Source: Burkholderia sp. HI2500 (lineage in GTDB: Bacteria; Pseudomonadota; Gammaproteobacteria; Burkholderiales; Burkholderiaceae). Taken from it: a stretch of DNA of 64,000 nucleotides. The DNA lies in NCBI RefSeq assembly GCF_002223055.1, contig NZ_NKFL01000005.1, forward strand, positions 496,001-560,000, read 5' to 3'. Position 1 is the first letter of the stretch. Each line of letters begins with the position of its first letter. The notes under the pieces are model-generated. The model had not been told where the DNA came from and ran no database searches. It saw nothing but the letters and a program-made list of their open reading frames with translations. A program made the translations under genes and the position numbers. Positions 58,559 to 64,000 of the stretch are shown one piece after another.

Positions 58559-60040
58559 TCAGAACGCGGCGTCGGCACTCGCCGGCACGCGCTCGCCGCG
58601 GGCGACGAAGCCGCCGGCGCGCTCGCCGGTCGGCTGGCCGTTTTCGTAAGTGAGCACGCCGTTCACCCACACGGCGTCGATCCCGTGCGCGGGCTGCTGC
58701 GGCTTCTCGAACGTCGCGGCGTCGATCACGCTCGCCGGGTCGAACAGCACGAGATCCGCGTGGTAGCCCACGTGCACCTCGCCGCGCCGCGCGATCCCGT
58801 AGCGGCGCGCGGACAGCGACGTCATCTTGCGGATCGCTTCCTCGAGCGGCAGCAGGTTCGTGTCGCGCACGTAGTGGCCGAGCACGCGCGGGAACGCGCC
58901 CCACAGCCGCGGGTGCGGCAGCGGATCGTTCGGCAGGCCGTCGGAGCCGACCATCGTCGCGGGATGCGACAGGATCCGGCGCACGTCGTCCTCGGACATG
59001 TTGTGGTACACCGCGCCCGCCGGGCGGATGCGCTGCGCGGCTTCCTGCTCGGTCACGCCCCACTCGGCCGCGATCGCCTTCAGCAGCTTGCCCGCCACTT
59101 CCGGGTGCGGCTCCGACCACGTGATCGTGATGTCGATGTCGCCCGTCACCTGCTTCAGGTCGAGCGTCGACGAGCTGCGGCTGTACGGATAGCAGTCGCA
59201 GCCGACCGGCTGGTAGCGGCGCGCGCCTTCGAGCGACGCGAGCACCTCGGTGCTGCGCCCCCAGTTCGACGGGCCCGCGCACTTCAGGTGCGAGATCACG
59301 ACCGGCACGCGCGCATGGCGGCCGACCTGGTACGCCTCTTCCATCGCATCGAGGATCGCGTCGAACTCGGTGCGCATGTGCGTGGTGTACAGCGCGCCCG
59401 CGTTCGCGAGCGGCTCGGCGAGCGCCATCACCTCCTCGGTCGGCGCCGCGAACGCGGAGCCGTACGCGAGGCCCGACGACAGGCCGAGTGCGCCGTTCGC
59501 GAGCGCCTCCTCGAGCTGCGCGCGCATGCCGGCGATCTCGCCGTCGGTCGCCGCGCGGTCGAGGCGATCCATCTGGTTGTTGCGCAGCGCCGTGTGGCCG
59601 ACGAGCGCCGCGACGTTCACGGCCGGACGCGCGCCGTTCACGGCCGCGACGTAGTCGGCGAAGGTCGGGTACTGGAACGCACCGCGCTCGCCGAGCAGGT
59701 TCATCGGGTCGGGCGGATCGCCCGCGAGCGTCACCGGCGACGCGCTGATCCCGCAGTTGCCGACGATCACGGTCGTCACGCCCTGCGAGATCTTCGGGAT
59801 CATCTCCGGTGCGCGGATCACGTGCGTGTCGTCGTGCGTGTGCACGTCGACGAAGCCCGGCGCGAGCGCGCGGCCGTTCGCATCGACGACGTTCTCGGCC
59901 AGCCAGTTCGACAGGTTGCCGATCGCCGCGATCAGGCCGTTGCGGATCGCGACGTCGCGCGTGACGGGCGGCGCGCCGGTACCGTCGTAAAGCTGCGCGC
60001 CGACGATCAGCGTATCGGCGGCTTCGGGATGCGAATGCAT
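58559..60040 (-). CDS. N-acyl-D-amino-acid deacylase (D-aminoacylase)
   Basis: The 493-residue amidohydrolase-superfamily enzyme frees D-amino acids from N-acyl forms. It has the metal motif FVDVHTHDDTH at about residues 63-73 and the VIVGNCGISASP cysteine region near 92-103. It starts two bases after the RpiR gene stop, with GGAG inside the end of that gene, so the two are translationally coupled. Confidence 0.93.
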   Translation of the reverse strand: MHSHPEAADTLIVGAQLYDGTGAPPVTRDVAIRNGLIAAIGNLSNWLAENVVDANGRALAPGFVDVHTHDDTHVIRAPEMIPKISQGVTTVIVGNCGISASPVTLAGDPPDPMNLLGERGAFQYPTFADYVAAVNGARPAVNVAALVGHTALRNNQMDRLDRAATDGEIAGMRAQLEEALANGALGLSSGLAYGSAFAAPTEEVMALAEPLANAGALYTTHMRTEFDAILDAMEEAYQVGRHARVPVVISHLKCAGPSNWGRSTEVLASLEGARRYQPVGCDCYPYSRSSSTLDLKQVTGDIDITITWSEPHPEVAGKLLKAIAAEWGVTEQEAAQRIRPAGAVYHNMSEDDVRRILSHPATMVGSDGLPNDPLPHPRLWGAFPRVLGHYVRDTNLLPLEEAIRKMTSLSARRYGIARRGEVHVGYHADLVLFDPASVIDAATFEKPQQPAHGIDAVWVNGVLTYENGQPTGERAGGFVARGERVPASADAAF

Positions 60041-60042
60041 GG

Positions 60043-60981
60043 TCAGTCTCCTACCGGTTGACGGTCTCCGCCGCCGCGATGCGCATCGAGCGCGTGCTTG
60101 ATGCGACGCAGCGATTCTCGGCCCGCATCGCCGAGCCGCAATGCGACTCCGGTGACGAGCACGTCGATCGCCATCATCATCGCGTAGCGCGATGTCGACG
60201 GCTTGTAAATGAAATCGGTTTCGAACGCGACGACCGGAATCAGGTGGTCGGCCAGCTTCGCGAGCGGCGATGCCGGCGCGGTGATCGCGATCAGCTTCGC
60301 GCCGTAGCGCTTCGCGAGCCGGCAGCTCTCGAGCAGCTCGGGCACGCGGCCGCTCACCGACAGCGCGACGACGACGGTGTCGCGCGACAGCGTCGCGGCG
60401 ACCATCCGCTGCAGCACGCTGTCCTGGTAGCTCGCGACCGGCCGGCCGAAGCGCACCAGCCGGAAGCGCAACTCGTCGGCGAGCGCGGTCGAGCCGCCGC
60501 CCTGCCCGTACACATAAGTCATCTTCGCGGCGGCGAGCAGGTCGGCGGCTGCCTCGAACGACGTGTTGCGCAGCAACTGATGGTTGTGCGCGAGCGCCAC
60601 GCGAATCTCGTCGTAGACCATCGACGCGGGGCTCGTGTCATCGGCCGGCGCGTCGTCGGACGGCACCAGAAAGCGCTGGCCGACGGCCGCCGCCTGCGCG
60701 ACCAGCACCTTCAGTTCGCGCACGTCGCGGCAGCCGACCGCCTTCGCGAAACGCGTGACCGTCGCGACGCTGACCTCCGCGTCGCGTGCCAGCGCACCGA
60801 TGCTCGCATGCGCGGCGCGCGCCAGGTCGGCGAGGATGAACGCGGCGACCTTGCGCTCGGCTTCGCGCAGCTCGGGCGCACATTCGGCGATCCGCGCGAC
60901 GATGTCGAGCACCGGCGGAGCGGCCGGCGCCGGATGAAGCTCGGGTGCGAGCGGGGTGGACGGGGTGGCAGGCGTATTCAT
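60043..60981 (-). CDS. MurR/RpiR-family regulator with SIS domain
   Basis: The 312-residue protein has an RpiR helix-turn-helix at about residues 25-95 (IGALARDAEVSVATVTRFAK) and a SIS phosphosugar-binding-like domain at about 130-275. It lies upstream of the D-aminoacylase and RidA genes and is divergent from the PLP deaminase. I chose the ATG at 60981 because an earlier in-frame ATG (61038) would place the start inside the palindrome. Confidence 0.9.
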   Translation of the reverse strand: MNTPATPSTPLAPELHPAPAAPPVLDIVARIAECAPELREAERKVAAFILADLARAAHASIGALARDAEVSVATVTRFAKAVGCRDVRELKVLVAQAAAVGQRFLVPSDDAPADDTSPASMVYDEIRVALAHNHQLLRNTSFEAAADLLAAAKMTYVYGQGGGSTALADELRFRLVRFGRPVASYQDSVLQRMVAATLSRDTVVVALSVSGRVPELLESCRLAKRYGAKLIAITAPASPLAKLADHLIPVVAFETDFIYKPSTSRYAMMMAIDVLVTGVALRLGDAGRESLRRIKHALDAHRGGGDRQPVGD

Positions 60982-60993
60982 CTGCAAAAAGGG

Positions 60994-61019
60994 GCGAAGC
61001 TCGAGGGTGCGAAGCTCGA
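60994..61019. repeat. 11-bp direct repeat in the rpiR leader
   Basis: GCGAAGCTCGA occurs at 60994-61004 and 61009-61019, four bases apart, just inside the divergent promoter region. Confidence 0.5.
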
Positions 61020-61036
61020 TGTTACTAAATAACATC
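61018..61036. promoter_or_regulatory. Palindrome GATGTTA-N5-TAACATC (candidate RpiR operator)
   Basis: A perfect 7-bp inverted repeat with a 5-base centre lies between the rpiR and deaminase genes. Its form and position fit an operator bound by the RpiR protein. Confidence 0.6.
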
Positions 61037-61040
61037 ACCG

Positions 61041-61069
61041 CGCCGATGCTACTTTCTGTACCATCGGCG
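61041..61069. promoter_or_regulatory. Second palindrome CGCCGATG-N13-CATCGGCG
   Basis: A perfect 8-bp inverted repeat with a 13-base centre lies five bases past the first dyad, ahead of the deaminase start. Both could control the divergent promoters. Confidence 0.5.
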
Positions 61070-61113
61070 TGTCAACTTCAGTGCAATGCATAGTGATGAT
61101 GGAGCAGGATGAC

Positions 61114-62394
61114 ATGAAAGTTACAAACTATCAGGAAGCGACGATCGATCCGTTCGGCAAGGGCCTCGGCAATCTGCCCAGCGCGAGCGTGCCGCTCGGC
61201 GAAGCAGGCCGTCTCGAGTGGAACTTGCTTGCGGAAGACGTCAGCCTGCCGGCCGCCGTGCTTTACGAGGACCGCATCGAACACAACCTGAACTGGATGC
61301 AGGCCTTCGTGCAGAAGTACGGCGTCAAGTTTGCGCCGCACGGCAAGACGACGATGGCGCCGCAACTGTTCCGCCGCCAGCTCGACGCCGGCGCGTGGGG
61401 TATCACGCTCGCGACCGCGCACCAGACGCAGGCCGCGTATCACGGCGGCGTGCGGCGCGTGCTGCTCGCGAACCAGCTGGTCGGCCGCCAGAACATGACG
61501 ATCATCGCCGGGCTGCTGTCCGATCCCGACTTCGAATTCTTCTGTCTCGTCGATTCGGCGGAGAGCGTCGACCAGCTCGGCCGCTTCTTCGGTGCGCTGA
61601 AGAAGCCGCTGAACGTGCTGCTCGAGCTCGGCGTGCCGGGCGGCCGCGCGGGCGTGCGCGATGCCGCGCAACGCGAAGCCGTGCTCGCCGCGATCGCGCG
61701 CTATCCGGACACGCTGAAGCTGGCCGGGATCGAACTCTATGAAGGCGTGCTGAAGGAAGAAGGCGAGATCCGCACGTTCCTGCAGGAAGCGGTCGCGCTC
61801 ACGCGCGAGCTCGCCGAAGCAGGCCGCTTCGCGCGTACGCCGGCAATCCTGTCGGGCGCCGGTTCGGCGTGGTACGACGTGGTCGCGGAGGAATTCGCGA
61901 AGGCGTCGAACGCCGGCTTCGCGGAAGTCGTGCTGCGTCCGGGCTGCTACCTGACGCACGACGTCGGCATCTACAAGAAGGCGCAGACCGACGTGTTCGC
62001 GCGCAACCCGATCGCACGCACGATGGGCGAAGGGCTGCTGCCCGCGCTGCAGCTGTGGGCCTACGTGCAGTCGGTGCCGGAGGCGGACCGCGCGATCGTC
62101 GCGCTCGGCAAGCGCGACGCGGCGTTCGACGCGGGGCTGCCGGAGCCGGCGCGCCACTTCCGCCCGGGCCGCGACACCGCGCCGCGCGACGTCGCCGCCA
62201 CCGAAGGCTGGGCCGTCACCGGGATGATGGACCAGCACGCGTACCTGCAGATCCCGCCGGGCGCAGACGTGAAAGTGGGCGACATGGTCGCGTTCGACAT
62301 CTCGCACCCGTGCCTGACGTTCGACAAGTGGCGCCAGGTGCTCGTGCTCGATCCGCAGTTCAGCGTGACGGAAGTCGTCGAAACCTTCTTCTGA
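61114..62394 (+). CDS. PLP- and zinc-dependent D-amino-acid deaminase (D-serine dehydratase-like, DSD1 family)
   Basis: The 426-residue fold-type III protein has the PLP lysine in [10 protein letters not shown] (K78) and a zinc site His-Pro-Cys at H398 and C400 in ISHPCLTFD, as in eukaryotic D-serine dehydratase. It likely deaminates D-serine or other D-amino acids to oxo acids and ammonia. The ATG at 61114 has GGAG nine bases upstream. It is divergent from the RpiR-aminoacylase-RidA set. Confidence 0.93.
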   Translation: MKVTNYQEATIDPFGKGLGNLPSASVPLGEAGRLEWNLLAEDVSLPAAVLYEDRIEHNLNWMQAFVQKYGVKFAPHGKTTMAPQLFRRQLDAGAWGITLATAHQTQAAYHGGVRRVLLANQLVGRQNMTIIAGLLSDPDFEFFCLVDSAESVDQLGRFFGALKKPLNVLLELGVPGGRAGVRDAAQREAVLAAIARYPDTLKLAGIELYEGVLKEEGEIRTFLQEAVALTRELAEAGRFARTPAILSGAGSAWYDVVAEEFAKASNAGFAEVVLRPGCYLTHDVGIYKKAQTDVFARNPIARTMGEGLLPALQLWAYVQSVPEADRAIVALGKRDAAFDAGLPEPARHFRPGRDTAPRDVAATEGWAVTGMMDQHAYLQIPPGADVKVGDMVAFDISHPCLTFDKWRQVLVLDPQFSVTEVVETFF

Positions 62395-62560
62395 CGCCCG
62401 TCGCGCACAACGTGCACCACCGCCCCGCCGCTCGCGCGGGGCGGCCGTCACGCGCGCTTCAAGCGGCCGGAGTACACTGCGCTCTCGTCCTCGGGGCCCC
62501 ACGCGGGCGTGGCACTTGCCTGTCGCGCGGGCCCTCAACGCAGCTCCACTGGAGAAAGCC

Positions 62561-63142
62561 ATGGCCGCGAAGAAGATCCTGTTCCTGACCGGCGATTTCG
62601 CCGAAGACTACGAAACGATGGTGCCGTTCCAGGCGCTGCAGGCCGTCGGCCACCACGTCGATGCAGTCTGCCCGGGCAAGCGCGCGGGCGACAAGATCAA
62701 GACCGCGATCCACGATTTCGAGGGCGACCAGACCTATACCGAGAAGCCCGGCCACCAGTTCACGTTGAACGCGGCGTTCGACGACGTCGACGCATCGCGC
62801 TACGACGCGCTCGCGATCGCGGGCGGCCGCGCGCCCGAATACCTGCGACTCGATCCGAAGGTGATCTCGCTCGTGCGCGAGTTCGCCGAAGCCGGCAAGC
62901 CGATCGCGGCGATCTGCCACGCGGCGCAACTGCTCGCGGCCGCCGACGTGATCCGCGGCAAGCGCATCTCGGCCTACCCGGCCTGCGCGCCCGAGGTGAA
63001 GCTCGCCGGCGGCGAATACGCGGACATCCCGGTCGATGCGGCCGTGACCGATGCGCCGTTCGTCACCGCGCCCGCGTGGCCCGCGCATCCGGCCTGGCTC
63101 GCGCAGTTCCTCGCGCTGCTGGGCACGCGCATCGAGCTTTGA
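62561..63142 (+). CDS. DJ-1/PfpI family protein
   Basis: The 193-residue protein has the nucleophile elbow AICHAAQLL with C119 and the E-x-x-D region typical of PfpI/YhbO. Family members are stress-linked glyoxalase or deglycase-like proteins, or amidase-like; the activity here is not known. GGAG upstream supports the ATG at 62561. It is the same direction as the deaminase, 166 bases behind, with a GC hairpin between. Confidence 0.9.
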   Translation: MAAKKILFLTGDFAEDYETMVPFQALQAVGHHVDAVCPGKRAGDKIKTAIHDFEGDQTYTEKPGHQFTLNAAFDDVDASRYDALAIAGGRAPEYLRLDPKVISLVREFAEAGKPIAAICHAAQLLAAADVIRGKRISAYPACAPEVKLAGGEYADIPVDAAVTDAPFVTAPAWPAHPAWLAQFLALLGTRIEL

Positions 63143-63223
63143 ACCCGCTTCTGACCGACAGTGAATTGAGATGAGATGAAGGGCCGGGCCGGCGGCGGAT
63201 GCGCGCCGCCCCTGCCCCGCGCT

Positions 63224-63670
63224 TCAGCGCGCGGCCGGCGTCGAGCCGACGTCCGCGATCCGCGACTCCAGCATCGCCAGCGCGCCCGACAGCGCAGTCA
63301 GCACGTCGTCCGGCAATTGCGCCATCGTCTGTTCGAGAAACGCCTTGCGGCGCGGCAGGCACGCGTCGAACGCGGCGCGGCCGTCGTCCGTCAGCGTCAC
63401 GTTGGTCACGCGATTGTCGCGTGCGTCGGATTCGCGCTGGATCCAGCCGAGCGCGTCGAGCGACTTCAACTGGCGCGTGAGCGCGCCCGGATCGACGCGC
63501 AGCACTTCGACGAGCTTCTTCTGCGACGAATGCCCGCCCATCGTGTGCAACGCGACCATGATGCGCCAGCGCGGCATCGGTTGCCCGACGTGCGCCTCGA
63601 ACGCGGTCATGAACGCGCGATACGTGCGTCCGAATTGCTGCAAGATCGCGACGCGGTCCTGTTCTTCCAT
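63224..63670 (-). CDS. MarR-family transcriptional regulator
   Basis: The 148-residue protein has the MarR winged helix-turn-helix at about residues 50-95 (SSQKKLVEVLRVDPGALTRQ) and dimer helices at both ends. It lies just downstream of an efflux-pump gene on the same strand, the usual layout for a MarR repressor of a drug pump. Confidence 0.9.
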   Translation of the reverse strand: MEEQDRVAILQQFGRTYRAFMTAFEAHVGQPMPRWRIMVALHTMGGHSSQKKLVEVLRVDPGALTRQLKSLDALGWIQRESDARDNRVTNVTLTDDGRAAFDACLPRRKAFLEQTMAQLPDDVLTALSGALAMLESRIADVGSTPAAR

Positions 63671-63696
63671 GCGCTCAGTTCTACTCGTTCAATCGT

Positions 63697-64000
63697 TCAG
63701 TCGGCCGCGACATGCGGTTCGATCTTGTGCCGCAGCGCGATCGGCGGCACGCGGCGGCACTGCCACACCGACACCACGGCGACGACCGCCGCCATCGCGA
63801 CGCCCAGGTGAATCGCGCCGACGAGCGATTCGCGGGCCGCTTCCAGCAGCAGCGCGCCATTATGCCCGGCGCGCGTCAGCTCCGCGACGAGACCACCCTG
63901 CGCAGCGCGATCGATCAGGATCTGCGGATCGGCGAGCCGCGCATGCCATTGCATCGCCTGGTCGGCCGACAGCGCATTGCGCACGCCGCTCGAATACATC
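63697..64000 (-). CDS. MFS efflux transporter, C-terminal end (partial, DHA2/EmrB-like)
   Basis: The visible 100 residues include a periplasmic loop (HARLADPQILIDRAAQGG) and a final membrane helix (about residues 58-81 of the fragment, GAIHLGVAMAAVVAVVSVW) followed by a basic tail, as in 14-helix EmrB/QacA-type pumps. The gene continues beyond the right edge of the window. The MarR gene follows its stop codon by 26 bases. Confidence 0.75.
   Translation of the reverse strand, partial: MYSSGVRNALSADQAMQWHARLADPQILIDRAAQGGLVAELTRAGHNGALLLEAARESLVGAIHLGVAMAAVVAVVSVWQCRRVPPIALRHKIEPHVAAD

Noticed and set aside
60994..61069. Repeats near the RpiR gene as mobile-element ends
   Set aside because: They are short, symmetrical dyads between divergent genes with no transposase or target duplication, so operators are more likely.

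Overview
The window is about 64 kb of high-GC chromosome from a betaproteobacterium, almost certainly a Burkholderia, most likely of the cepacia complex. The evidence is gene order and protein type: glyQ-glyS-gmhB-plsC, lptD-surA-pdxA-rsmA diverging from amgK-murU, ybeZ-ybeY-corC-lnt, and ubiE/ubiJ/ubiB near aspS and nudB. Codon use looks uniform, coding density is high, and no insertion sequence, prophage, integrase, tRNA, rRNA or CRISPR array was seen. It reads as core chromosome rather than an island. Species-level assignment is inference.

Left end (1-3.7 kb): the first codons of a leftward riboflavin-pathway gene behind an FMN riboswitch, a cupin-type XRE regulator, and an MFS exporter divergent from a LysR-type regulator. 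3.7-12.8 kb: miaB, ybeZ, ybeY, a ChaC-type enzyme, a tiny lipoprotein, corC and lnt (tRNA and rRNA maturation, envelope lipoprotein acylation), then a convergent TPR-glycosyltransferase protein. 13.1-18.6 kb: glyQ, glyS, gmhB, plsC and a YgjP-type metalloprotease (translation, LPS heptose, phospholipid). 18.7-28.2 kb: gloA, an EamA transporter, the leftward lptD-surA-pdxA-rsmA operon and the divergent amgK-murU peptidoglycan-recycling pair.

28.3-41.4 kb: an Atm1-type ABC exporter, an acyl-CoA thioesterase, a nitrate-reductase-associated protein next to fdhD, then a leftward TetR-headed beta-oxidation operon (TetR, acyl-CoA dehydrogenase, HCDH-ECH fusion, thiolase) followed by an enoyl-CoA hydratase behind its own terminator, then a cardiolipin-synthase-like enzyme overlapping nudB. 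41.5-50.3 kb: a leftward housekeeping run with aspS, a DUF502 membrane protein, a FmdB zinc ribbon, a TPMT-like methyltransferase, ubiB, ubiJ, a Tim44-domain protein, ubiE, a DUF971 protein and a HIT protein. 50.4-57.4 kb: a 1344-residue FAD/Fe-S oxidoreductase, ilvA and queF. 57.5-64 kb: a VOC protein, then a compact D-amino-acid catabolic locus (RpiR regulator, N-acyl-D-amino-acid deacylase and RidA leftward; a PLP/zinc D-amino-acid deaminase rightward, with two palindromes between), a DJ-1/PfpI protein, a MarR regulator and the C-terminal end of a DHA2-type efflux pump that runs off the window.

No wholly new system stands out. The strongest leads are the D-amino-acid locus with its paired operators, the long N-terminal extension on YbeY, the 15-bp inverted repeat straddling the miaB -10 box, the Tim44 protein lodged between ubiE and ubiJ, and an orphan terminator-like hairpin beside the TetR promoter that could end a small RNA. 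Start codons were chosen by ribosome binding site and family length and are stated where uncertain.
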